Positions 1-7,502 of a DNA stretch of 17,869 bases are shown here, piece by piece (position 1 is the stretch's first letter; every line of letters begins with the position of its first letter). Where the stretch lies: NCBI GenBank assembly GCA_964569295.1, contig CAZMVU010000090.1, forward strand, positions 1-17,869, written 5' to 3'. The notes under the pieces were generated by a model. That model saw nothing but the letters and a program-made list of their open reading frames with translations. It was not told the DNA's origin and searched no databases. Source of the stretch: CAZMVU01 sp964569295 (GTDB taxonomy: Bacteria > Hydrogenedentota > Hydrogenedentia > Hydrogenedentales > JAGMZX01). The translations under genes and the position numbers were made by a program.

Positions 1-40
1 TGAGGGAACCGGCCGCGCCCCCGGCAAACGTAGCGGCCTG

Positions 41-216
41 AAAGTACCAGGGAAGTACCAGGGAAGGGAGGGGCGCCGCCCCCCGCGTCCTCTTGACACC
101 GTTTCTGGCGACGGGGAAATTAACCGCAGATGCGGCCGATCACGCAGATGGAAGTACCAGGGACAGACGACGAAACATTGGACTTGCAAAAGTAACGTAG
201 TCTGTCCCTGAAACTT
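41..216. repeat. Dispersed ~165-bp repeat, copy A
   Basis: This unit begins with two close copies of AAGTACCAGGGAAG, runs through a GC-rich stretch, then CGCGTCCTCTTGACACCG, an ACCGCAGAT segment, and ends in an imperfect palindrome closing with GTCTGTCCCTGAAACTT. Positions 85-216 align without gaps to 1420-1551, with about 6 mismatches in 132 positions counted by eye. A third, more diverged copy lies at 17608-17766. All three copies have the same orientation. It sits just past the 3' end of the pseudopilin gene and has no coding potential that I can support. Confidence 0.9.
152..216. repeat. Terminal imperfect palindrome of repeat copy A
   Basis: AAGTACCAGGGACAGAC (152-168) pairs with GTCTGTCCCTGAAACTT (200-216), leaving only about two unpaired positions around the TAC/TTC triplet and a loop of about 31 nt. 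A terminal hairpin with a GGGACAG core resembles REP-type sequences moved by REP-associated tyrosine transposases. That link is an inference, since no transposase gene is in the window. Confidence 0.75.
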
Positions 217-223
217 CGGACAT

Positions 224-1243
224 TCAGCCGGCGCCGGCCAAACCGCCGGCGAGAATCGCGACGGCCTTCGTGACGGGTTCCTTCGTCGGGTAGCGCAAGA
301 AGTCCACGTGGCCGTCCATGTACAACACGTTTGAACCGCCGGGCACGTGGTTGAAGGCCGCCGCATCGGTAGACAGCATATCCCACATGATATAGACGGT
401 GCTCTGGGCCTGGGCGCTTTGAGCCGCGTTGTTGATGTCCGTGATGAGGAATCGCTCGATACCCTCACGCAGACGGTAGATGGTGGCGCTCCCGCCATTG
501 CCGGCGCCGGGTGACACCTCGATGTCCTTGTCCGCCTCTTTGTTGACATTGATCGCTATCGCCGGATTATCCGAGTAGTAGGGAACAATGTTCGCAAGAA
601 GATTGGCCGCGAATTCCACAAATTGCGCTGGTCCCTCGTCATTCGGATCCAGTTGTTCATCGTCTTGCAGTAGGGGGTTGACGAGGCTTGCCAGGGGTGC
701 AAGCTCTGACTGCAGGTCGTCATCCGCGAGTTGATCCAAGACCCAGCCGTAGTAGCCGTAGCTCTGGTCCACGTTGCGCATGCATGAACCTCCGTGGGTA
801 TCCATCATGCCGAAGCAATACACGGCGCCGGGCTTGTCCTTGCCGGTACCGCCGTCCGGGTCAACGTAGAGGCGATCCTCCCAGTCACTGGTCGAGTCGG
901 AAGGACAAAGCACAATCTCCGCATCATTGAGATATTCCGGATAAATGGTCTGCACGGAGGGGCCAAAGTCAATGGCGATGCCCGCTTCACCGGATACCGG
1001 GTTCGGTCCGAAGTAGCCGATCTGCACGGGCGGAAACCGCTCGCCCGGATCCTCGCTGGCGTACATCTTGAACACCAAGCCCCACTGCTTCAGATTGTTC
1101 TGGCAACTCGCCCGGCGCGCCGCTTCGCGGGCCCGGGCCAATGCCGGCAGCAAAATGGCTGCAAGAATGCCGATGATGGCGATCACGACGAGCAGTTCGA
1201 TAAGCGTGAACCCGCGCGCCTGTTTCCAAGAATGTTGCCGCAT
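224..1243 (-). CDS. Type IV pilin-like pseudopilin, DUF1559/H-X9-DG-like family
   Basis: This is a 339-aa prepilin-like protein. It starts at the ATG at 1243 and not further upstream, because AGGAGGG lies about 6 nt before it. Residues 1-11 are a short basic leader ending in Gly, followed by FTLIELLVVIAIIGILAAIL, the class III signal cut by a prepilin peptidase after Gly11, with Glu at +5. Beyond the helix comes the AR-x-x-AR-x-x-C-x-NNLKQ segment typical of the planctomycete-type DUF1559 pseudopilins. Near the C-terminus, FNHVPGGSNVLYMDGHVDF resembles the processing-associated H-X9-DG motif, but with ten residues between His and Asp. Four Cys in the middle could form disulfides. The family is thought to belong to type II secretion or type IV pilus-like machinery, but the role of single paralogues is unknown. 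It is flanked on both sides by direct copies of the same repeat. Confidence 0.9.
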   Translation of the reverse strand: MRQHSWKQARGFTLIELLVVIAIIGILAAILLPALARAREAARRASCQNNLKQWGLVFKMYASEDPGERFPPVQIGYFGPNPVSGEAGIAIDFGPSVQTIYPEYLNDAEIVLCPSDSTSDWEDRLYVDPDGGTGKDKPGAVYCFGMMDTHGGSCMRNVDQSYGYYGWVLDQLADDDLQSELAPLASLVNPLLQDDEQLDPNDEGPAQFVEFAANLLANIVPYYSDNPAIAINVNKEADKDIEVSPGAGNGGSATIYRLREGIERFLITDINNAAQSAQAQSTVYIMWDMLSTDAAAFNHVPGGSNVLYMDGHVDFLRYPTKEPVTKAVAILAGGLAGAG

Positions 1244-1315
1244 ATGCTTTCCCTCCTGTTTGAGCCGTTGGCCCCATGACAACCCTTGCGTTCCAAATCG
1301 AACCATACCACTTCC

Positions 1316-1344
1316 AGTGTAGTCTCTATTTTGTGTTTGCGCAA
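1316..1344 (-). promoter_or_regulatory. Predicted sigma70-type promoter of the pseudopilin gene
   Basis: On the minus strand, TTGCGC (1344-1339), a 17-nt spacer and TACACT (1321-1316) form a good housekeeping-type promoter. Transcription would start near 1309 and give a leader of about 65 nt before the ATG at 1243. It lies between the gene and repeat copy B. Confidence 0.5.
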
Positions 1345-1389
1345 GAGAAAATTTCGCTTTGAACCGTATTCTGTGATTGCGTATCTGGG

Positions 1390-1552
1390 AAGTACCAGAG
1401 AAGGGAGGAGTGCCCCCCCGCGTCCTCTTGACACCGTTTCTGGCGGCGGGGAAATTAACCGCAGATGGCGCCGATCACGCAAATGCAAGTACCAGGGACA
1501 GACGACGAAACATTGGACTGGCAAAAGTAACGTAGTCTGTCCCTGAAACTTT
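1390..1552. repeat. Dispersed ~165-bp repeat, copy B
   Basis: This is the second copy of the repeat at 41-216, in the same orientation and about 95% identical over the gapless 132-nt block. With copy A it brackets the pseudopilin gene and its promoter. It fills most of the gap of about 400 nt between the pseudopilin and the ABM-family gene, and no gene is visible in that gap. Confidence 0.9.
1487..1551. repeat. Terminal imperfect palindrome of repeat copy B
   Basis: AAGTACCAGGGACAGAC (1487-1503) faces GTCTGTCCCTGAAACTT (1535-1551). The loop differs from copy A at one position. Both arms are identical to copy A, so the hairpin is at least as well conserved as the rest of the repeat. Confidence 0.75.
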
Positions 1553-1643
1553 CAGCTTGTGCCTGTGACGGGTTCCCTCTAAAATGCGGTCAAGCATTGT
1601 GAAACGTTTCCGGTAAAGCGCAACAAGTGAAGGAGACCACCTG

Positions 1644-2063
1644 ATGGCCATAACACGCAGGGATTTTGTGGCGGCATTGATTTGCAGCGGCGCGGGTGCG
1701 GCGGCCTTTGCCGCGGGCAGCGGGGAGAAGCAGGAATCGGCAGACGGCGGCCACCCCGTCTACGTTGTGGCGGCCATCGAGGTAAAGCCCGGCAAGCGCG
1801 CGGCGTTCATCGAGATTTTCAAGGACAATGTGCCCAAGGTGCATGCAGAAGACGGCTGCCATTTCTATGAACCCGTCGTCGATTTCGAAACCGGCATTGG
1901 TGCGCAGGCCCCTTTGCGCGACAACGTGATGACCGTGGTCGAGAAGTGGAGCAGCCTCGATGCCCTCAAGGCGCATCTGGATGCCCCGCACATGAACAGC
2001 TACCGAGAACAGGTAGCCGACCTCGTCGCCGGTGTCACGCTGCACATCATGCGGCCGGCCTGA
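1644..2063 (+). CDS. Tat-exported antibiotic biosynthesis monooxygenase (ABM) fold protein, putative quinol monooxygenase
   Basis: This is a 139-aa protein. AAGGAG lies about 9 nt before the ATG. Residues 3-27 (ITRRDFVAALICSGAGAAAF) form a twin-arginine signal with an RRDF core, so the protein is probably folded, then exported. From about residue 39 the pattern VYVVAAIEVKPGKRAAF, then VVEKWSSLDALKAHLDAPH and a final LHIMRP strand, match the small ferredoxin-like ABM domain (YgiN-like). These domains usually dimerise and oxidise quinol-like or other aromatic substrates without a cofactor. The substrate cannot be read from the sequence. There is a Cys in the signal peptide, but the residue before it is Ile, so a lipoprotein is unlikely. 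The downstream transporter is on the same strand about 40 nt away and could be cotranscribed. Confidence 0.85.
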   Translation: MAITRRDFVAALICSGAGAAAFAAGSGEKQESADGGHPVYVVAAIEVKPGKRAAFIEIFKDNVPKVHAEDGCHFYEPVVDFETGIGAQAPLRDNVMTVVEKWSSLDALKAHLDAPHMNSYREQVADLVAGVTLHIMRPA

Positions 2064-2105
2064 GGAATCGCGCCCGCCAGCCGCTGTTTTCGATAGGTGC
2101 GCGCC

Positions 2106-3092
2106 ATGGGCTATGATCACGCGCCTATGGCCCGCTCGCACTACCCCATACAATCCGCGCGCCTCGCGAACCGGCGCGCCGCCATCGAGATGATCACGGC
2201 GGCCTTCTGTTTTGCCACCATGGCCGCCATCGCCCATGGTTTTGGCGGTGTTGCGCCATGGCCTTCGGTGGCGCTGGTGCGCATCGCGGTAACGTGCGTG
2301 CTCATGCACATCGTTGTGCGTGTACGCGGTGTGCCGCTCGTGGTGTGGGATAAGGCGTTGTGGTGGCGTGCGATCCTGGGGACGTGCGGTCTTCTGTGCA
2401 ATTTCTATGCGCTGTCCCGCCTGCCCATCACCGATGTGGTCACCATCCTCGCCACGGCCCCCGTGTGGGTGACGGTGATCCTCGTGATCGTATTTCGCCG
2501 TCCCATGCCGGCGAGTGTCTGGCTCCATGCCGGCCTCGCCGCCGCCGGGGTCTATGTCATGCACCGGCCAACCTTCAGCGCCGAGGCCATCCCCTTGTTC
2601 ATTGCCTGTGGCGCCGCAGTCATCATTGGGGCGGCCAAGGTCGCGCTGAGCTATTGCGCGCATGTGCATCCCCTTGCCGTGGTCACACACTACGCCACCT
2701 TCGGCACCCTCGCCGCGCTCGCCACGACGCTCCTCGTGCACGATCCCAATGTTGGCCATACGGACTATTCTTTGGGCGTATGGTGGTGGCTTGTGCCGAT
2801 GGGTGTGGCGGGCACCCTCGCCCAGTTCCTCATGACCATGGCCTACGGCCGCGGTGTGACCACGATGGTCGCCATTGCCGGTATAAGCCAGATAGCATTC
2901 GCCGGAGTCTATGACCGCTTCGTGTGGGGGCACACGTTCGACCTCTGGAAAATGGTGGGTATTATCATGATCGCCACCGCCATCGCGCTGAGCGTTAACG
3001 CCAATGCCCGCACCGCCCGCGAACACGCTGCGGCCCACGCGGCGTTGCAAGAGGCCGAGGCCGGCCCGGCTGAGGAAGGCGCCCGCCCGTGA
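2106..3092 (+). CDS. EamA-family (drug/metabolite superfamily) membrane transporter
   Basis: This is a 328-aa integral membrane protein with about ten hydrophobic helices arranged as two EamA repeats, roughly residues 25-155 and 165-300. The first repeat holds the typical pair LALVRI-like arginine helix and NFYALSRLPITDVVTILATAPVW, where small neutral and Pro residues mark the conserved end of EamA repeats. The second ends in GISQIAFAGVYDRFVWGH. The C-terminal 25 residues are charged, Ala/Glu-rich and cytoplasmic. Such proteins export or exchange small metabolites such as amino acids or nucleobases, and the substrate is unknown. The start is uncertain: ATG 2106 has an AGG about 8 nt upstream, GTG 2097 would add three residues, and ATG 2127 would remove seven. 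Confidence 0.88.
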   Translation: MGYDHAPMARSHYPIQSARLANRRAAIEMITAAFCFATMAAIAHGFGGVAPWPSVALVRIAVTCVLMHIVVRVRGVPLVVWDKALWWRAILGTCGLLCNFYALSRLPITDVVTILATAPVWVTVILVIVFRRPMPASVWLHAGLAAAGVYVMHRPTFSAEAIPLFIACGAAVIIGAAKVALSYCAHVHPLAVVTHYATFGTLAALATTLLVHDPNVGHTDYSLGVWWWLVPMGVAGTLAQFLMTMAYGRGVTTMVAIAGISQIAFAGVYDRFVWGHTFDLWKMVGIIMIATAIALSVNANARTAREHAAAHAALQEAEAGPAEEGARP

Positions 3093-3104
3093 TCCGCGGC
3101 GGCT

Positions 3105-3122
3105 GCATGGCCGGGACCATGC
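3105..3122. other. Small perfect hairpin between the transporter gene and carA
   Basis: GCATGG (3105-3110) and CCATGC (3117-3122) flank a six-base CCGGGA loop. There is no T-run, so it is at most a weak or factor-assisted terminator for the transporter gene. It is short enough that chance is possible. Confidence 0.3.
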
Positions 3123-3154
3123 CGGGTGCGGCATGCGGGACTCGGCGGGCCGTA

Positions 3155-3166
3155 TTCTGGTATGAT
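3155..3166 (+). promoter_or_regulatory. Predicted extended -10 promoter of carA
   Basis: TGG followed by TATGAT (3161-3166) is an extended -10 element. No good -35 box lies 16-18 nt upstream. Transcription would begin near 3173 and give a leader of about 35 nt before the GTG start of carA. Confidence 0.45.
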
Positions 3167-3207
3167 CCGCCCAATCGAAACCCACTCATCCCGCGGAGAA
3201 ACACAGC

Positions 3208-4320
3208 GTGAAAGCCATACTTGCATTGGAAGACGGCCAGGTATTCGAGGGGCAAAGCGTCGGCGCCGAAGGCGAGACCGGCGGCGAACTCGTGTTCAAC
3301 ACCGCCATGACCGGCTATCAGGAAATCCTGACGGACCCGTCCTACGCCGGGCAGGTGGTCACCATGACGTACCCGCACATCGGCAATTACGGGGTGAACG
3401 CGGAGGATGTAGAGTCGCGCCAACCGTTCGTTGCGGGTTTTGTCATGCGCGAGTGCTGCCGCGAACCGAGCAACTGGCGCGCCACACACACACTCCCGGA
3501 ATACCTAGCGCAACATGGTATCGTCGCTATCGACGGCGTCGACACACGCAAGATCACCACGATCCTCCGGGAACAGGGCAACAAGCAGTGCATTATAAGC
3601 AGCGTTGATCTGAGTCCGGAGAGCCTTGTGGCGAAGGCGAAGGCCCTGCCCGACATGAACGGCGCGGACTGGGTAAAGCGGGTCACGGTGGAGAAGGCTT
3701 ATGACTGGGATGATCCCGACACGCCGCGGTACCGGGTGGTGGCGTTCGACTACGGCATTAAGCAGAACATTCTGCGGCTCCTGCGCGCGCATCATTGCGA
3801 TGTACTGGTGGTGCCGGCCACGGCCACGATCGAGGAGATTATGGCGTACAAACCGGACGGCGTTTTTTTGTCGAACGGGCCCGGCGACCCGGCGGCGTTG
3901 ACCTACATTCACCCCACCGTGCGCAGCCTCCTCGAGCAACGTATGCCCACTTTTGGCATCTGCCTCGGACACCAGATTCTCGCGCACGCCCTCGGCGCCA
4001 CGACATACAAGTTGAAGTTCGGCCACCGGGGGGCGAACCAGCCGGTGTTGAACCACGCCACGGGCAAGGTCGAGATTACCTCGCAGAACCACGGCTTCGC
4101 CGTCGACGCCGACACGCTCGACCCGAAGATCGCCCGCGTGAGCCACACCCACCTCAACGACAAGACTGTCTCGGGTATCGAATGCATCGAGTTGCCGGCG
4201 TTCTCCGTGCAGTACCACCCGGAGGCGAGCCCCGGCCCGCATGACAGCCGCTACCTCTTCGACCAATTCCTCGCCATGATGGAACAGCGCCGCAAGAATC
4301 CCGCAAAAGCCGCGCAATAA
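3208..4320 (+). CDS. carA: Carbamoyl-phosphate synthase small (glutaminase) subunit
   Basis: This is a 370-aa protein of normal family length. The start is GTG, giving MKAILALEDGQVFEGQSVGA, the usual CarA opening, with GGAG about 12 nt upstream. Residues 1-150 are the CarA-specific N-terminal domain (TAMTGYQEILTDPSYAGQ, TYPHIGNYGVN). The class I glutamine amidotransferase domain follows: FDYGIKQNILR, LSNGPGDP, FGICLGHQILAHALG with nucleophile Cys252, and QYHPEASPGPHDS with His337 and Glu339. It releases ammonia from glutamine and passes it to CarB, which makes carbamoyl phosphate for pyrimidines and arginine. No carB is next to it: the next gene is convergent on the other strand, so carA is separated from its partner here. 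Confidence 0.97.
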   Translation: MKAILALEDGQVFEGQSVGAEGETGGELVFNTAMTGYQEILTDPSYAGQVVTMTYPHIGNYGVNAEDVESRQPFVAGFVMRECCREPSNWRATHTLPEYLAQHGIVAIDGVDTRKITTILREQGNKQCIISSVDLSPESLVAKAKALPDMNGADWVKRVTVEKAYDWDDPDTPRYRVVAFDYGIKQNILRLLRAHHCDVLVVPATATIEEIMAYKPDGVFLSNGPGDPAALTYIHPTVRSLLEQRMPTFGICLGHQILAHALGATTYKLKFGHRGANQPVLNHATGKVEITSQNHGFAVDADTLDPKIARVSHTHLNDKTVSGIECIELPAFSVQYHPEASPGPHDSRYLFDQFLAMMEQRRKNPAKAAQ

Positions 4321-4378
4321 CCCCGCCCCACCCCGGTTGCCGGGCACGGGCGCATAGACGCGGAATCCGCCATGGTGC

Positions 4379-5383
4379 TTACCCGGGCAAGTCGCAAACG
4401 GCGGCAATGGCTTCGAGACCGGCCGCGTGCAGGGTGCCGTTCGAGGCGAAGACCCCCGTGTTGTGGACAAGCTGCCGGCCCGTCGAGAAGTCCAGCGGCC
4501 GGCCCTTCAGATCCGTGATCTTGCCGCCGGCCTCTTCGAGAATGATCGACCCCGCTGCCTGGTCCCAGATTTTTTCCTTGTAATCCGGTTGCTTGGGCGA
4601 GAGCAGGCGCAGCAGCAGTTCGGCGCCGCCGGAAGCGAGCACGGCGTATTTCGCCTGGCTGTCCATGCGCACCGGCTCGACGGCAATGCCCAGTTTTGCC
4701 GCGATGGCATCGACCGCGCCGGCATCGGTATGGCTCGCCTCGAAAGAGCGCAGCATGCGCGCCTGGGTGGTGTCCGCGCATGGCGATACTTCAAGCGGCT
4801 GCCATGGCGCCTCGGATTCCTGCATGGGCGTGACCCACGTCCCCGCGCCGCGTTTGGCCACGAGCAGGGCGCCGTCGGCGAGGATTTCCGGCGAACAGCT
4901 CGGGTCGAGGTTCGGACATCCGAGCACGCCGAGCTGCACCTGGCCGTCTTCGACCAAGGCCAGGGCCACGGCGTATTGCCCGCCGCGCACGTATCCTTTG
5001 GTGCCGTCGATCGGGTCGAGCGTCCAGAAACGGCCGGTAGCCTCAGCGCTGCCCTGGTCGATCCAGGCACACACCTGCTCGGCCGTGGCGCCCGGTACCG
5101 CCTTCTCCACGAACTCGACCACCACGCGCAACATCTCCGCTTCTTCCGTCTTGCACAGATCGTCGGCGGTTTCCTCGCCCACCAGCTTGTCCGTGGGCAA
5201 GGCCTTGGACAGGGCATGGGCCACATAGGCCTGTATGGCGAAATCTCCCACGGTCACGGGAGAGAAATCCCGCTTCGTCAGGTTCATGAGGGCCATGCCT
5301 TGTTTCACGCGCTGGCCGAGCATGGCCGCACGGCGTACGGCGTTTACGGCGAATTGTACTTCCGGGTGCTGCGCATCCTTCAT
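4379..5383 (-). CDS. 3'(2'),5'-bisphosphate nucleotidase, HAL2/SAL1-CysQ-like (inositol monophosphatase superfamily)
   Basis: This is a 334-aa protein. The start at 5383 is supported by GGAGGAG about 8 nt upstream; an upstream ATG at 5401 overlaps that ribosome site and is less likely. The metal-binding residues of the lithium-sensitive phosphatase family are all visible: SPVTVGD (Asp47), VGEET (Glu70, Glu71), WTLDPIDGTKGYVRG (Asp123, Asp126) and IWDQAAG (Asp274). The strings DPIDGTKGYVRGGQYAVALA and HNTGVFASNGTLHAA fit the HAL2/SAL1 branch better than plain inositol monophosphatases. Members remove the 3'-phosphate from PAP or PAPS, the by-product of sulfate assimilation and sulfotransfer. 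The gene is convergent with carA, with a 58-nt gap and no strong terminator. A sulfotransferase or PAPS pathway gene is not in the window. Confidence 0.92.
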   Translation of the reverse strand: MKDAQHPEVQFAVNAVRRAAMLGQRVKQGMALMNLTKRDFSPVTVGDFAIQAYVAHALSKALPTDKLVGEETADDLCKTEEAEMLRVVVEFVEKAVPGATAEQVCAWIDQGSAEATGRFWTLDPIDGTKGYVRGGQYAVALALVEDGQVQLGVLGCPNLDPSCSPEILADGALLVAKRGAGTWVTPMQESEAPWQPLEVSPCADTTQARMLRSFEASHTDAGAVDAIAAKLGIAVEPVRMDSQAKYAVLASGGAELLLRLLSPKQPDYKEKIWDQAAGSIILEEAGGKITDLKGRPLDFSTGRQLVHNTGVFASNGTLHAAGLEAIAAVCDLPG

Positions 5384-5440
5384 GGGGTGCGTCTCCTCCA
5401 TGGTCACAAGTGGAAGGTTCGAGCAATAGCGGCGCCGCCA

Positions 5441-5456
5441 CCGCATACGAATGCGG
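5441..5456. other. Perfect 6-bp hairpin in the nucleotidase leader
   Basis: CCGCAT (5441-5446) and ATGCGG (5451-5456) flank ACGA. The hairpin begins right after the predicted -10 box of the minus-strand promoter, so it would lie at the very 5' end of the mRNA or serve as an operator. Confidence 0.35.
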
Positions 5457-5457
5457 A

Positions 5458-5487
5458 ATCGTACCAAAGCCGGATGCAGCCTGTCAC
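5458..5487 (-). promoter_or_regulatory. Predicted promoter of the bisphosphate nucleotidase gene
   Basis: On the minus strand, GTGACA (5487-5482), an 18-nt spacer and TACGAT (5463-5458) fit a sigma70-type promoter. The leader to the ATG at 5383 would be about 65-70 nt. Confidence 0.45.
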
Positions 5488-5631
5488 CCCCTTCACGCGC
5501 TTCCCCAGACCCATACGACACCTCGCGTTTTTGTTGTGGCGGGTCTTGTATCTGTGACCGCGCCACCCGCGCCGGCGTTCAGGTCTCCTCTTTGCCCTGG
5601 CTTGGTCGCGAGACCGGTCAGAACCCACCGG

Positions 5632-5664
5632 TTCCCCCCCCAACGTTTTCTTCCCCCCCCAACG
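5632..5664. repeat. Duplicated C8 homopolymer unit TTCCCCCCCCAACG
   Basis: The 14-nt unit occurs at 5632-5645 and again at 5651-5664, with start points 19 nt apart. Each contains a run of eight C. The pair lies just upstream of the possible promoter of the NagB-like gene. The rest of the 366-nt gap between the two divergent genes shows no other gene. Confidence 0.8.
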
Positions 5665-5676
5665 GCCGGCTTTACT

Positions 5677-5706
5677 TTGCGTCACTGGCGCGAATCTGCT
5701 TGAATA
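5677..5706 (+). promoter_or_regulatory. Possible promoter of the NagB-like gene
   Basis: TTGCGT (5677-5682), an 18-nt spacer and TGAATA (5701-5706) form a weak sigma70-like match. The two C8 tracts lie 13-45 nt upstream of the -35 box. Confidence 0.3.
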
Positions 5707-5749
5707 GAGGACAAACCTGTTGACAACCACCGTGGAGGGGAAACACACC

Positions 5750-6706
5750 ATGGCCATTAATTTGCTGAGCACGTTGAAGGGAACCCGCGCGGAGAGCTAC
5801 TTCCCGGAAGGCTGGGACCTGAAGAAGATCGACGCCCTGTGCGCACGGCCGGCGCAACAGGTGGGCAAGCGCGAGCAGTGGTGGAACAAGAAGTTCGAGC
5901 CCGTCGCCTGCGACAACCTTGCGGATTTCGACGTGATGCTGGGCCACGAGATCGCCCAGGAAATCCGGCTGGCGAAAGAGGCGAAGCGCGAGATCGTGTT
6001 CATCCTGCCCGTCGGCCCCATGGGCATGTACCGCTGGGCGGTCTACTTCCTCAACGCGTGGGGCGTAAGCTGCAAGCATGTCCACGGCTTCAACATGGAC
6101 GAGTGGAGCGACGAGAAAGGCAACACCTTGCCCGCCAGCGACCCGGGCGCCTTCCAGAACGCGATGGAAGAAGCATTCTACGCCCCGCTGGGCAAGCTGA
6201 CCGTGCCCAAGAAGCAGCGCCACTTCGCCACGAAGCAAGCGTTGCCCCGCTTCGCCGAACAGATCGCCGCGCTCAAGAAGAGCGGTGCCAAGCTGGTCAC
6301 CGTGTTCGGCATCGGCCGGGCATGCCACATTGCATTCTGGGAACCGCAGTATGCCGCGGAATATGACTCTGCCGACGAATGGAAGCTCGCCACCCACCGG
6401 CTTGGCGCCGAACTGTGCGCCATGACCCTCGAACAGAACGCCATTACCAGTTTCAAAAGCCGCACCACCCTCGTGTCCGCGCGCGCGAACACCGTGGGTC
6501 CGGGGCTGTTCCTGCAGTCCGACCGGATCATCGGCGGGGCCGACGGCGCGCTGGGCCGCGGCATGATGTGGCAGGGCATGTCGTTGCGCATGACGCTGCA
6601 CCACCAGCCGACGCCGTGGATTCCCAGCAGCTTCATGCCCACGCTGCCGGGCCGGCTCTTCTACCTCAGCGAACTCGCCGGACCGCTCGAACCCGAGTGC
6701 AACTGA
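5750..6706 (+). CDS. Divergent glucosamine-6-phosphate deaminase/isomerase (NagB) family protein
   Basis: This is a 318-aa protein. ATG 5750 has GGAGGGG about 10 nt upstream; an in-frame TTG at 5720 is less likely. The Rossmann-like NagB/sugar-phosphate isomerase fold shows as VFILPVGPMGMYRWAV, HVHGFNMDEWSDEKG (Asp117, Glu118, matching the NMDEY loop that holds the catalytic Asp72 of E. coli NagB) and VFGIGRACHIAFWEP. In E. coli NagB that last motif is GxGxDGHIAFNEP, with Asp141, His143 and Glu148 acting in ring opening. Here His193 and Glu198 remain but the Asp position is Ala191 and the next Gly is Cys192. It is longer than classical NagB (about 266 aa), with an extended C-terminus. It may act on another amino-sugar or sugar phosphate. 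The amino-sugar role is an inference; family membership is well supported. Confidence 0.82.
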   Translation: MAINLLSTLKGTRAESYFPEGWDLKKIDALCARPAQQVGKREQWWNKKFEPVACDNLADFDVMLGHEIAQEIRLAKEAKREIVFILPVGPMGMYRWAVYFLNAWGVSCKHVHGFNMDEWSDEKGNTLPASDPGAFQNAMEEAFYAPLGKLTVPKKQRHFATKQALPRFAEQIAALKKSGAKLVTVFGIGRACHIAFWEPQYAAEYDSADEWKLATHRLGAELCAMTLEQNAITSFKSRTTLVSARANTVGPGLFLQSDRIIGGADGALGRGMMWQGMSLRMTLHHQPTPWIPSSFMPTLPGRLFYLSELAGPLEPECN

Positions 6707-6744
6707 GCGCGCTCCAGCGTGCAGGCTTGTTCATATGCCGGGTA

Positions 6745-6775
6745 GCCACTTCGCACAGGTACCGTGCGAAGTGGC
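6745..6775. terminator. 12-bp perfect palindrome after the NagB-like gene
   Basis: GCCACTTCGCAC (6745-6756) and GTGCGAAGTGGC (6764-6775) pair perfectly around AGGTACC. It begins 39 nt after the stop codon of the NagB-like gene. There is no T-run on either side, so it may be a non-canonical bidirectional terminator or the scar of an inserted palindromic element at the point where the GH95 gene was lost. Confidence 0.55.
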
Positions 6776-7502
6776 GGCCGCAGTACCTCACGCTCGGAGT
6801 CCTCGCGCCACGCGGCATATACCGCAAACTGGAACCCGCCCCACCCCTGCTGGGTATAGGCGGCCCAGTTGCCGCCTTCGCTGCGTTCGGGCGGTGGATA
6901 GCCCAGCTCGGAGAGTTCCCCGGGACTGATGGCCGGCTTGGGTTCCCCCGGTTCCTTGCCGCCGAAAGCCGGGGCCACGATCCGCGGGTGGACCTGTTCT
7001 GCCCCCGCGACCTGCACAATACCCACCGGTTCCGTGGCGTGAATGTAGACCGTCGCGTCCGCGCCTTCCTCGAAACGCACGTGTGTCGTGGCCGTGGCCA
7101 GGTCGAGCGCACCATAGGCATAGGTGAGCCCCTTACCGATGTCCAACTGCAAGCGGCCGGCGGGAATCTTGGTGGGCCCCGGCCGGTGGTACGGCGCCTC
7201 GTAGAGGGTCTGCAAGTCGTCGTAGCGTTCGGCCGCTTCCCAGGCTTGCATCGTGGCCCAGTCGTATTCCGGCTCGTGAAACTCCGGTACGGGGCGCAAA
7301 TCCCACAGGTCTGTGCGATCGAGCGAGATAGTGAGCGGCGTGCCGTCGTCCCACACGAGCGCGCCCAACAGCCCGTTCCCGAGCGGGAAGGCTTCGTCCC
7401 AGCGGTGGGCCGGCGTTTCATAGCGAAGGTTGTGCTCGGCGCCCGGCAGCGCATTCATGTCGGCGGCTGCCTGCGTGCACAGCAGCGCCGCGAGCACGAG
7501 AA

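Noticed and set aside
2..1579. Inverted 9-mers GAGGGAACC (2-10) and GGTTCCCTC (1571-1579) outside repeats A and B, as ends of a composite element
   Set aside because: Nine matching bases at this distance are not convincing, there is no target duplication that I can see, and the left one is at the window edge.
1590..3185. Long minus-strand open frame of 531 codons opposite the ABM and EamA genes
   Set aside because: Its composition is dominated by His, Arg and Gly with no domain, and it is exactly antisense to two clear genes. High GC content makes such shadow frames common.
4427..5557. Plus-strand open frame of 376 codons opposite the bisphosphate nucleotidase
   Set aside because: The minus-strand frame carries every family motif with a good ribosome site; this one has none and no start signal.
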